Shown piece after piece: positions 57,807-64,000 of a stretch of DNA of 64,000 nucleotides. The stretch spans positions 372,001-436,000 of the forward strand of contig JAQEYU010000001.1 of the NCBI GenBank assembly GCA_027692465.1, in the 5' to 3' direction. The notes under the pieces are model-generated. The model saw nothing but the letters and a program-made list of their open reading frames with translations. It did no database searches and was not told the DNA's origin. A program made the position numbers and the translations under genes. Origin of the DNA: Enterococcaceae bacterium OF42-14pH9A (lineage in GTDB: Bacteria; Bacillota; Bacilli; Lactobacillales; Enterococcaceae). Each line of letters begins with the position of its first letter. Within the stretch, counting starts at the first letter, position 1.

Positions 57807-58161
57807 GCAAAATCTCGATAATTCTGACTGGACTTTATACGCTGGTCAGGATGCTCGGAACGAAATTGAAATCTTAGATCATCCCCGCACGTTTTATGAG
57901 CTTTCTTCTGAAAAACAAGAGACACTTCTTAGCTGGTGCAGTGGTTTTGAGAAAATTAAGCGGCCGAATTCTCGACATACTTCATACGGGATGAAACACT
58001 GGTTTGAACATAGTGAGGACGGGTTCTATATAACGAATGGCCAGTTTAAAGGAGCGATGATTGTGGCCGGATTTAGTATTGAAAATCCTGATAGTTTGAA
58101 TTGGTCTTTTAACGTTTCCCAGGCTAGTTGTAGGAAACAGGCTAAATCTTACCATAGTTAG
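57787..58161 (+). CDS. hypothetical island protein (124 aa)
   Basis: Uncharacterised. The segment GMKHWFEHSEDGFYITNGQFKGAMIVAGF (here split: GMKHWFEHSEDGFYITNG and QFKGAMIVAGF, about 70-100) recalls small conserved proteins of Firmicute phages and mobile elements. ATG at 57787 has GTGAGGA nine bases upstream. Confidence 0.68.
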   Translation: MKKVTIEQNLDNSDWTLYAGQDARNEIEILDHPRTFYELSSEKQETLLSWCSGFEKIKRPNSRHTSYGMKHWFEHSEDGFYITNGQFKGAMIVAGFSIENPDSLNWSFNVSQASCRKQAKSYHS

Positions 58162-58243
58162 TTAGGGGAGATTTTGGGGAGGTTAAAAATCAAAATTAGG
58201 TAAGGTTTTGGCAAGGTAAAATATTGAAAGAAGGTATTACTTC

Positions 58244-58390
58244 ATGGAAAAAGACAAGCTATACATTGACAATAATAATCGAGCAATCACAGTTGAACTT
58301 CCTGAATATGGGGAAATTCGGTTGATCATTCAGGGCGGGAAAGTAGTCCGAACAGAGACACTTAGCTCTCAAAAAGTACAAGATAAATAG
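58244..58390 (+). CDS. small protein (48 aa), DUF2292/XtrA-like pattern
   Basis: ATG at 58244 follows GAAAGAAGG. The pattern LPEYGEIRLIIQGGKVVRTE looks like short DUF2292/YqaO-type phage proteins; low certainty. Separated from the previous gene by 82 bases. Confidence 0.5.
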   Translation: MEKDKLYIDNNNRAITVELPEYGEIRLIIQGGKVVRTETLSSQKVQDK

Positions 58391-58779
58391 TACTTGGAAT
58401 CATTAGGGAGTGTAAAAAACTAACAAATGGGAGAAGCGAGGGATATAGAAAAACCTGACATTTGAGGTATAAACGCTAACAATATCTAGAGGAGGTATGA
58501 AGAAGTATGAACATGTTAACGAATGTTAACCTTTAAAAATGTTGACAATTGTTGACATCGTGAAGCAGTAAAATGCTTAGAAATGCTAAGAAATGCTAAT
58601 GTTTAAATTGTATATAGCACCTCGCAGGGAATGATTTTCTTACCTGAAAATGATACAATTAAGTAAATAAATAAGCAGTATCTGACCAGAAAACTGGAGG
58701 ATGCGAGATCTTGAACCGACAAACGGGGATGGGTCTTGTGTCCTCTTTTTTGTACAAAATTAAAAAAGGTGGAAAAACA
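58391..58779. promoter_or_regulatory. phased repeats, extended -10 promoter and leader terminator
   Basis: GTTAAC at 58515 and 58525 and GTTGAC at 58541 and 58551 (each pair 10 bases apart), then three tandem 10-mers of the type AAATGCTAAG (58571-58600). An extended -10 TGATACAAT (TACAAT 58654-58659) has no good -35. A hairpin GAGGATGCGAGATC with GGTCTTGTGTCCTC and TTTTTT (58697-58751) lies between promoter and gene. Confidence 0.6.
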
Positions 58780-59424
58780 ATGAAATCAATCAAAATGTTG
58801 GCAGATTCATCAAAACGGTTCATCAAAGAATTGTTGGCAGCAAACGAGGTTTATCGAAAAGAATGTGAAGAGGCCCAAGCATACAATGCAGTAACTAAGA
58901 ACGATAAATTAGATCAGGCCGAACAGAATCGTGTTACCCAGCTTTATCACCTTAAGGAGGTGTTCTTAGATAGTAAGAAGGCGGCTAGAAACCTTACTGC
59001 AGAATACTTGTCTGGTAAATTCACCATGACACTATCGCCGGAAGATGAGGCAACGTTGAACAATCTAAGCAAGATTAAGCTTAGTGAAAGCGAGATGCGT
59101 CTTCATTACGAGAAGTACAGAAATCATCCCCTGGCTTTACGCCGATTGCAGACTATCGCAACAGAAAATGATGTTGCAATCCACAACAGCGCATTAGCAG
59201 AGGCAATATCCGGCAATCTACAAGACTATGATTATTATCAATCCATTTACTCGGACTTTGAAAGCAGTTGTGATCAGTCCTTAGCAGAGATTGAGCATAT
59301 AAATCCGTTACGATTCGGTGAATATGACCAGATTATTGTGGATGTGTGCATAAACACTGTAGATAATTCTGCAGAGAGTGCTGAGAAAGAGTTTAGCAAA
59401 TTGGAGGGCGTAGCAAATGTATAA
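58780..59424 (+). CDS. hypothetical island protein (214 aa, or 237 from TTG 58711)
   Basis: Helical, charged protein of unknown function ([20 protein letters not shown], then [21 protein letters not shown]). ATG at 58780 follows AAAAGGTGG. A TTG at 58711 in frame has GGAGGA nine bases upstream, but translation from it would run through the leader hairpin; both starts are possible, which may itself be a regulatory feature. Overlaps the cold-shock gene by eight bases. Confidence 0.7.
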   Translation: MKSIKMLADSSKRFIKELLAANEVYRKECEEAQAYNAVTKNDKLDQAEQNRVTQLYHLKEVFLDSKKAARNLTAEYLSGKFTMTLSPEDEATLNNLSKIKLSESEMRLHYEKYRNHPLALRRLQTIATENDVAIHNSALAEAISGNLQDYDYYQSIYSDFESSCDQSLAEIEHINPLRFGEYDQIIVDVCINTVDNSAESAEKEFSKLEGVANV

Positions 59425-59638
59425 AGGTACTGTGAAATGGTTCAATGCTGAAAAAGGATTTGGTTTTATTGCTTCAGATAGTGGGACGGATGTGTTTGTT
59501 CATTGGTCTAATATCGTAGGGGATGGCTACCGAACTTTGAATGAAGGCCAACGAGTAGGATTTGACACTGAAGACACTGAGAAGGGCCCGCAAGCGGTGA
59601 ACGTGTTCGACTTAGAGGACAAAGAGAGCGCATTGTAA
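59417..59638 (+). CDS. cold-shock protein carried by the island
   Basis: 73-aa CspA-family protein with RNP1 KGFGFI intact and RNP2 VFVHW (Trp in place of the usual Phe). It has a seven-residue acidic C-terminal extension absent from the chromosomal copy at 36592. RBS GGAGGGCG lies in the upstream gene. It could act as RNA chaperone or antiterminator for island transcripts. Confidence 0.92.
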   Translation: MYKGTVKWFNAEKGFGFIASDSGTDVFVHWSNIVGDGYRTLNEGQRVGFDTEDTEKGPQAVNVFDLEDKESAL

Positions 59639-59708
59639 TTTGATTGTTAGGGGCTGCATATTAATGTGCAGTCTCTTTCTTACATAGATAAAAAAGGGGT
59701 TGTTGAAG

Positions 59709-60221
59709 GTGCTGGATCCGTTTGATGAAATTGTTATCCAAAATTATTTTGCTCTATCTAATCGGATTGCTGTCCTGATGAGGTATAAAGAACAATATCA
59801 CCGTGAATTTTATATGCAAACAATGTCCTCACATATCGACTTCATACGGATATCAGAAACTAAGTACGAAATGATTACAAGAGGTTTTCGGCCAGATAAG
59901 GAAGTGGAGAAGCTTTATACCTGTTTAGAGATGATAGACCGCCGCATTGAGCGAAATAGGTTCAGAAAACAAAGCTTTGAAGACTATCTGGCAGATTTAC
60001 CCATGGAGGATTTAGAACGGCTAGAATCGAAATATATTGACGGAAACGAGGTTGAAATTTCAAATGAACTCTTAGCTAGTCTTCTGGAGGAAATTGACGA
60101 AATAGAAACGGCGCTTTGTTTTCGTACTGGCGTTGAGCCTGATCCAGAAAAAATTGCTGTTGATTTGAATGAGGATGTTGAAGAGAACCTGGAAAGGTTG
60201 TGTGATTTCTTTGCAATATGA
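59709..60221 (+). CDS. hypothetical phage-regulator-like protein (170 aa)
   Basis: Helical, acidic in its second half, no clear family. GTG at 59709 is about nine bases behind AAAAGGGG; TTG at 59700 or 59703 are alternatives. Its end overlaps the next gene, and both resemble in size and position the late-transcription regulators of Firmicute phages. Confidence 0.6.
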   Translation: MLDPFDEIVIQNYFALSNRIAVLMRYKEQYHREFYMQTMSSHIDFIRISETKYEMITRGFRPDKEVEKLYTCLEMIDRRIERNRFRKQSFEDYLADLPMEDLERLESKYIDGNEVEISNELLASLLEEIDEIETALCFRTGVEPDPEKIAVDLNEDVEENLERLCDFFAI

Positions 60222-60744
60222 TAATATTCGCCCATTTTATTTCTTGGTTAGGTGGCAATTCTATGAAAAGGCACGATATCAGTTGAAGGATAATGAGCTA
60301 CAAGATGCAAAGATTTTTTTCAATGCAATGCAGCATCTATCTGAGGAGGATAAACAGATTTTAGCTGATGTTTATCATAAGTCACCGAATCCCACAAATT
60401 TTGATACTAGGAGAGAATTATACGTTACGGTTAAGCCTGTACAAGATAAAGAATTATGTAATCAGTATGGTATTTCAGTAGAGCGGTTCGCTGGTAAAAG
60501 AAGACGGGCTCAATACTATTTGAAATTAGAGATGCAAAAAGTAATTCAAAATATTGAAACGGTCTTTATGTATCGAGTGAATCCTTTCCTTTATCTCATT
60601 GAATATAAAAAGAGCGAAAGTGGAGATAATCAGTTTTTGCTTGGTGATGTTTCACAGGCAAAGGTATTTTATCAGGATGATGAAAATAAGGAAGATCTTT
60701 TGTCACTTGTACAGTTCGGATTCACCAAAGTGCCAGTATTATAA
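60202..60744 (+). CDS. sigma-factor-like / late-regulator-like protein (180 aa)
   Basis: The segment LSEEDKQILADVYH followed by CNQYGISVERFAGKRRRAQYY (split: CNQYGISVERF and AGKRRRAQYY) has the layout of a sigma-70 region-4 or ArpU/RinA-like helix-turn-helix with a basic recognition helix. Start uncertain: GTG at 60202 after GGAAAGG is chosen; ATG at 60169 is possible. Function inferred from pattern only. Confidence 0.55.
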   Translation: MISLQYDNIRPFYFLVRWQFYEKARYQLKDNELQDAKIFFNAMQHLSEEDKQILADVYHKSPNPTNFDTRRELYVTVKPVQDKELCNQYGISVERFAGKRRRAQYYLKLEMQKVIQNIETVFMYRVNPFLYLIEYKKSESGDNQFLLGDVSQAKVFYQDDENKEDLLSLVQFGFTKVPVL

Positions 60745-61125
60745 AAGTATGTATAGGGATACTTTTTCAATCGGAGCGTTACGATTGAAATTACAAAACA
60801 AAACACAATTGGTTGTAGATTCAATGCTATAAGCGAGCTACTAAAAAGGGCGTTATGAAGCTGTTAATATTGGTTGGGTTTGTGTGCAAACCTTTTGTAA
60901 CCATTCGGAGCGTTTCAAATTGCTTGCCATTTCAAAACAAACACAGTTTTCTAAGATGTGAAGTGATAACTGAAGTCGCCCAGGTTGCTTTTTGTCAGTC
61001 GCTGGGGATTCTGGAATAGGTTGCCGTGGCTTGATATAATGAGTTGTCGAAATATTTCCAGCGGTTGGAGGTTGCGGAGGCTTTGTGCTTCCGTTTTCTG
61101 CTATTCTAGAAAGGAGGACAGTAGA
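60745..61125. promoter_or_regulatory. gene-free stretch with repeats and promoter for the 67-aa gene
   Basis: TCGGAGCGTT occurs at about 60772 and 60915, each followed after 14-19 bases by AAAACAAA(A)CACA. The first also forms a TCAATCG / CGATTGA hairpin. An extended -10 TGATATAAT (TATAAT 61035-61040) lacks a -35 and is followed by a CGGAGGC / GCTTCCG hairpin plus TTTTC (about 61075-61100). Confidence 0.5.
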
Positions 61126-61329
61126 ATGAATCTTAGGCTATATTTTGAAAAGAATGTACGAATTGTTTATAAAGATGGTGAGGTAATTACCGGATTTGTG
61201 AAGACTTATACTCCTGCAATTGACACTGAGGAAGAGCTTTATGATGAAATTGCTCTGACTGGTACAAAGTATGGTGGCTTAAATGAAGTTGGAGAAGAGG
61301 AAATTGAATCAATTGAAATCATTGAATAG
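61126..61329 (+). CDS. small island protein (67 aa)
   Basis: Acidic beta-rich protein (LRLYFEKNVRIVYKDGEVITG) with a possible Sm-like or SH3-like small barrel layout; no family certain. ATG at 61126 has GAAAGGAGGAC. It has its own promoter and terminator. Confidence 0.7.
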   Translation: MNLRLYFEKNVRIVYKDGEVITGFVKTYTPAIDTEEELYDEIALTGTKYGGLNEVGEEEIESIEIIE

Positions 61330-61365
61330 CACCCAGTCACAAGTCAGTGATTGAGTGCTGTTTTT
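61328..61365 (+). terminator. terminator of the 67-aa gene
   Basis: AGCAC.CAGTCAC / GTGATTGAGTGCT hairpin then TTTTT. Confidence 0.8.
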
Positions 61366-61397
61366 ACGAAATTACGTTCGCTTTTTATCGATGGATT

Positions 61398-61482
61398 TGG
61401 TATAATGTTGTCATAATCCTTATGATTATATCTGCTAGGAAAGCTTTGGAAAACACTTGTTTTCCGGGCTTTCTTTTGTTTT
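61398..61482 (+). promoter_or_regulatory. cargo promoter and leader terminator (attenuator or small RNA)
   Basis: Extended -10 TGGTATAAT (TATAAT 61401-61406) with no good -35. Within 40 bases a nested hairpin GAAAGC...GGAAAA / TTTTCC...GCTTTC with TTTTGTTTT (61438-61482) follows, before the cargo gene at 61520. Confidence 0.68.
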
Positions 61483-61519
61483 AATTGGTATAGCAGATAG
61501 ATTTGAAAGAAGGGTTACT

Positions 61520-62551
61520 ATGAAAGTTTTATATTTTAATGCTTTTCTATGTAAAAATGGCAGAAAGACAGATTATCCAATGAACAGATTAATAGACTTT
61601 GTCTCAAGAGGCACAGCTATACAAAGAACAAAACGGCTTGATGATAATAAAGTTATTTTTTTGTCAAGAAGAAGGCTTCCTAATATGGAAAGGAATGGTA
61701 GTCTAACTAGAGCGGGGTATGAATATATCGCAGACAATAGAACCGTGTGGGTTGGGAAGTTTAATTCTGACAGACCATATACTGGTGTAATTGGAAGTGA
61801 TGATATTGAGCAAATAGTAGGAGACTTATATCAGCCGAATGTCTGCCTAGCGATTCCGGATAACTATCTTTTTTTAATGGAGTATAATTTTTTAGGTCCA
61901 AGTCGTAGACAAATAGAGAAGTTTTTGACAAGCTATATCTCCAGTAATTCTGAAGAAAATAGATTTGAAATTAAGTTAGTTGAAGTAAGGAAAGAGAGAA
62001 TGTTAGAGTTAGTTCCTAGATCAGATAGCATAAAGTCTGTAACTATCACTGTTAATAATGAAGGTTTTGAGCTTGGTAATCTTTTCACAGATCATACAGA
62101 AGATAATAGCTTACTCTCTAGACTTTTCAGTGGACCAATAGAGGCATCAAATGAGATGGAAGTGAACCAAACCACTATCGTTTTGAGAAAAGGTCGTAGA
62201 AGGAGAGAAATGGATATTGGGGAAATTGGTTCAATCCTTAATTTGGTAAATATTAATTCAGAAAATTTGGTGTCGGCTGTGGTTGATTTTATCAATCCAA
62301 GAACTAACATGCCGGATAAATTCGATTTAAAGCACGATGGCTTGTACACAGGCTTTAAGAATTCTGAAACTTACACTGGATTTGAGATATTAGCGGATTT
62401 GATGACTTCACATTATTACGATGATAATCATAGAAATAAGGATCAGTATTATCATCGCTATTTGGATGAGGGGATAGAGTCTATTGATGAGGGTGAGTTT
62501 ACTTTAGTTTACCCAGAAGATGACTTTGGGTTAGATCAAGAAGATAATTAG
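61520..62551 (+). CDS. cargo protein 1 (343 aa, soluble), unknown
   Basis: Not recognised. The N terminus MKVLYFNAFLCKNGRKTDYP starts with a short strand. A basic stretch RKGRRRREMDIGEIG near 235-250 separates an N-terminal and a C-terminal half, and the C terminus is acidic (DEGEFTLVYPEDDFGLDQED). No membrane segment, helix-turn-helix or nuclease motif is evident. ATG follows GAAAGAAGGG. It forms a pair with the membrane protein 23 bases downstream, in the right-end cargo position of the island, where satellites often carry defence or toxin genes. Confidence 0.72.
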   Translation: MKVLYFNAFLCKNGRKTDYPMNRLIDFVSRGTAIQRTKRLDDNKVIFLSRRRLPNMERNGSLTRAGYEYIADNRTVWVGKFNSDRPYTGVIGSDDIEQIVGDLYQPNVCLAIPDNYLFLMEYNFLGPSRRQIEKFLTSYISSNSEENRFEIKLVEVRKERMLELVPRSDSIKSVTITVNNEGFELGNLFTDHTEDNSLLSRLFSGPIEASNEMEVNQTTIVLRKGRRRREMDIGEIGSILNLVNINSENLVSAVVDFINPRTNMPDKFDLKHDGLYTGFKNSETYTGFEILADLMTSHYYDDNHRNKDQYYHRYLDEGIESIDEGEFTLVYPEDDFGLDQEDN

Positions 62552-62574
62552 GATATTTTTAAGGAGGGATTGCG

Positions 62575-63144
62575 TTGCTAAAAGTCATAGACTTTTTTAG
62601 TAGTCATTTTTGGAAAATACTTTTTTGTGGTCTACTCCTATTATTTGCTTTGCTTTTGGGTATAAAAGGTATGATGGGTCTTTATAATCTATACTATTGG
62701 TTTAGAGAGGTCTCTTACACTGATAATAGTAACCTTGTCACCATTGTTACAGTCTTAATTGGAATTTACTTTTCTTTATACACTTATTTACTTAGTGCTG
62801 ATTCAAATTCATTTTTAGCGAAAATACGAGATAAAAACGAATTTTATAGACTAGTCAGAATGATAAATATTGGTTTTGCTTCTAGCATGATTTTGGTATT
62901 ACTTTCATTTCTAAACGATGAACTTTTCAAGGTTCTTGGCCATTACTATATTATTTTTCTATTTGTAGATTTCATATTGATATTTGGATCCTTAATTGAA
63001 ATTTTTTTGTACTACTCCTTGCTTTTCAAAAGAGATTTGGAATCTAGATTTGAATATTTTCAAACTATAAAATCAGATGAAGAAGAAGAAAAGAAACTTG
63101 TGAAGAAGTTGAAAAATTTTTTAGAAAGACAAAACTTGGAATAA
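62575..63144 (+). CDS. cargo protein 2 (189 aa, four-helix membrane protein), unknown
   Basis: Starts with TTG at 62575 behind an ideal AAGGAGGGATTGCG site. Four hydrophobic helices at about 14-38, 50-72, 95-112 and 120-147, then a charged, probably coiled-coil tail (KSDEEEEKKLVKKLKNFLER). No known family. The layout of a soluble partner plus a small four-helix membrane protein is seen in several two-gene anti-phage systems (for example Kiwa), but I see no sequence evidence that it is one of them. Confidence 0.72.
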   Translation: MLKVIDFFSSHFWKILFCGLLLLFALLLGIKGMMGLYNLYYWFREVSYTDNSNLVTIVTVLIGIYFSLYTYLLSADSNSFLAKIRDKNEFYRLVRMINIGFASSMILVLLSFLNDELFKVLGHYYIIFLFVDFILIFGSLIEIFLYYSLLFKRDLESRFEYFQTIKSDEEEEKKLVKKLKNFLERQNLE

Positions 63145-63211
63145 CTCCACAGAGTGAACTATTTAATGAAAAAACCGCCCACAAAGTGAACGGCCGCCCC
63201 ACAATTAGATG

Positions 63212-63239
63212 AATCTAAACACTTTTCTAAACACTTTTT
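63212..63239 (+). repeat. integrase arm-type repeat, right (2 x CTAAACACTTTT)
   Basis: Exact 28-base copy of 51305-51332, 37 bases before the right attachment region, same orientation. Confidence 0.75.
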
Positions 63240-63275
63240 GTTTTATATGTGCTAAATCATTGGTGTATCAGTACT

Positions 63276-63336
63276 TATCGAACACGTCAGAGAAGCGATT
63301 CCGTTCCCAAGACTCTTGAACCGGATCTATCCTTAA
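63276..63336 (+). other. right attachment region (attR): displaced asnS 3' end
   Basis: Encodes the last 19 residues of AsnS plus stop ([19 protein letters not shown]) but is detached from any gene. All nine differences from the left copy are synonymous. Confidence 0.85.
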
Positions 63337-63353
63337 TAAAATCATAAATTTTG

Positions 63354-63385
63354 GCAGCGGCAGGTTCTCTTCCTGTCGCTGTTTT
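63354..63385 (+). terminator. orphaned asnS terminator
   Basis: CAGCGGCAGG / CCTGTCGCTG hairpin followed by TTTT, 17 bases after the displaced asnS stop; presumably the original asnS terminator. Confidence 0.8.
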
Positions 63386-63792
63386 GCTATTTCTGATTCA
63401 TTCGCTAACCGCTTACCAGAAGACGCTTTTGCTTGGCCGCGATCAAGGCGAGTTCCGGAAATTTTGGACTGTATCCAGAGCTGTAGTCCCTTAATACAGC
63501 GCGTCATATAGGGGTGTGAGGGGTATTTATGATATCGATAGGGTGAGAGGCTCAAAGTTTTCACGCATAGTTTTTCCAAAAAAGAAAAAGACGATGCACC
63601 TGTAATCTTTCTTTTTATTTTCAGAAGCCCAGCAGGTTCGTGAAGGACAAAATATGCAGCCGTTTATGAAGAGAACTACAAGCAGCCGTCGGTAAAAATC
63701 AATGTTTTCTTAAAGTTGCCGGACAGGCAGCGACTTTTATTGTATACTAGGTTGTATTGAAAAGATGAGTAGTGCAGGAGTGAAGCAGGGTT
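63386..63792. other. intergenic region right of the island
   Basis: About 400 bases without a credible gene. TATACT at 63743-63748 is a possible -10 for the last gene; no clear -35. Confidence 0.45.
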
Positions 63793-64000
63793 ATGGAAAA
63801 AGTCGTTCATCGGATCAGCTCGTTGTTGATCTTGTTTACTATCGGAGTTTCTTACAGCTTTTGGTTATTGGGAATCAATCACAGATTGGTACAACCGGTA
63901 TTTAGTGATTCGGCGTATTGGCTTGGCGGCATGATGCTGGCCGTCGTTTTGTTAAACCTCAAAAAGCTTCAAAGAGGTGACTGGATTTTGCTGGCACTGG
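63793..64000 (+). CDS. membrane protein, 3' end outside window
   Basis: Open frame from ATG 63793 to the window end (69 residues). Two hydrophobic helices are visible (about 10-25 and 40-58), with a basic KKLQRGD loop. Too little is visible to name it; a polytopic membrane protein such as an O-antigen-polymerase-like protein is possible. Confidence 0.6.
   Translation, partial: MEKVVHRISSLLILFTIGVSYSFWLLGINHRLVQPVFSDSAYWLGGMMLAVVLLNLKKLQRGDWILLAL

Larger units (their letters stand above)
51140..63336 (+). mobile_element. 12.1-kb integrative island in asnS (satellite/PICI-like)
   Basis: Bounded by two copies of the asnS 3' end 12,136 bases apart. It carries an integrase at the left end, divergent CI/Cro-like repressors, an excisionase-like gene, a Rha-like regulator, a replication-type ATPase with origin-like repeats, and cargo at the right end. 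It is visibly AT-richer than the flanks. No terminase, capsid, relaxase or secretion gene was seen, so a phage-satellite-like or mobilisable island is more likely than a full prophage or ICE. Confidence 0.88.

Noticed and set aside
60805..60870. tracrRNA-like look of the stretch around ATTCAATGCTATAAG...AAAAAGGGCGTTATG
   Set aside because: Only scattered words resemble a type II-A tracrRNA; the order and the anti-repeat pairing with the unit at 53808 are not convincing.
61520..63144. cargo pair as a known Kiwa system
   Set aside because: The sizes and the four-helix partner are similar, but gene order differs and I see no sequence motif shared with KwaA or KwaB.
51140..63336. terminase small subunit, capsid or relaxase genes in the island
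   Set aside because: Looked for in all open frames; no product shows recognisable motifs, so no helper-dependence or mobilisation mechanism can be claimed.
63268..63579. 103-aa frame on the minus strand at the right island end
   Set aside because: It is the reverse of the displaced asnS end and its terminator; no ribosome site and no domain.

Overview
The window looks like the chromosome of a lactic-acid-type Firmicute, most likely Enterococcus or a close relative. The evidence is the pgpH-ybeY-dgkA-era-recO and rapZ-yvcK-whiA gene orders, a LevR-type sigma-54 activator driving a cellobiose-type PTS, a glycine T-box, AGGAGG ribosome sites throughout, and DUF3284 and DUF4828 proteins. Species cannot be fixed from sequence alone. 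The chromosomal part is GC-richer than is usual for enterococci. One block near the right end is visibly AT-richer and is a mobile island.

Layout. 1-5.1 kb: c-di-AMP phosphodiesterase PgpH (cut by the window edge), YbeY, DgkA, Era, RecO. 5.2-10.3 kb: an AGCS amino-acid symporter and the T-box-controlled glyQS operon. 10.5-23.4 kb: scattered housekeeping genes (AEC carrier, YidC, acylphosphatase, SpoU methyltransferase, HD hydrolase, YdcF, GyrI-like, DacA, SfsA, oxidoreductase, DEAD helicase). 23.5-30 kb: LevR-type activator, a sigma-54 promoter, PTS EIIB/EIIA/EIIC and a DUF3284 trio. 30-36.8 kb: Eis-like acetyltransferase, tRNA-Arg(CCU), DUF7916-like protein, SOS-controlled uvrX-yolD, baeRF-like protein, cold-shock protein. 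37-51.2 kb: rapZ-yvcK-whiA, a DsbA-like protein, cdaA-cdaR-glmM, dinG, ypmB, aspartate aminotransferase, asnS. Both the synthesis (CdaA/CdaR) and the breakdown (PgpH) of c-di-AMP are therefore encoded here.

About 51.14-63.34 kb is a 12.1-kb integrative island inserted in the 3' end of asnS. A second copy of the last 60 bases of asnS, differing only at synonymous positions, lies at the right end. The island has a tyrosine integrase, divergent CI/Cro-like regulators, an excisionase-like protein, a Rha-like protein, a RecA-fold ATPase followed by an origin-like repeat and hairpin region, small unknown proteins, a second cold-shock protein, two late-regulator-like proteins, and a two-gene cassette (343-aa soluble protein plus 189-aa four-helix membrane protein) in the cargo position beside the right end. 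No terminase, capsid or conjugation gene was seen, so it resembles a phage satellite or a small mobilisable element.

Most notable: a solitary sequence resembling a type II-A CRISPR repeat just behind the excisionase-like gene (candidate RNA anti-CRISPR); the unknown two-gene cargo cassette; three island promoters of extended -10 type each followed by a terminator-like hairpin before the gene; and a dispersed ~150-bp intergenic repeat family in the host part (six copies seen).
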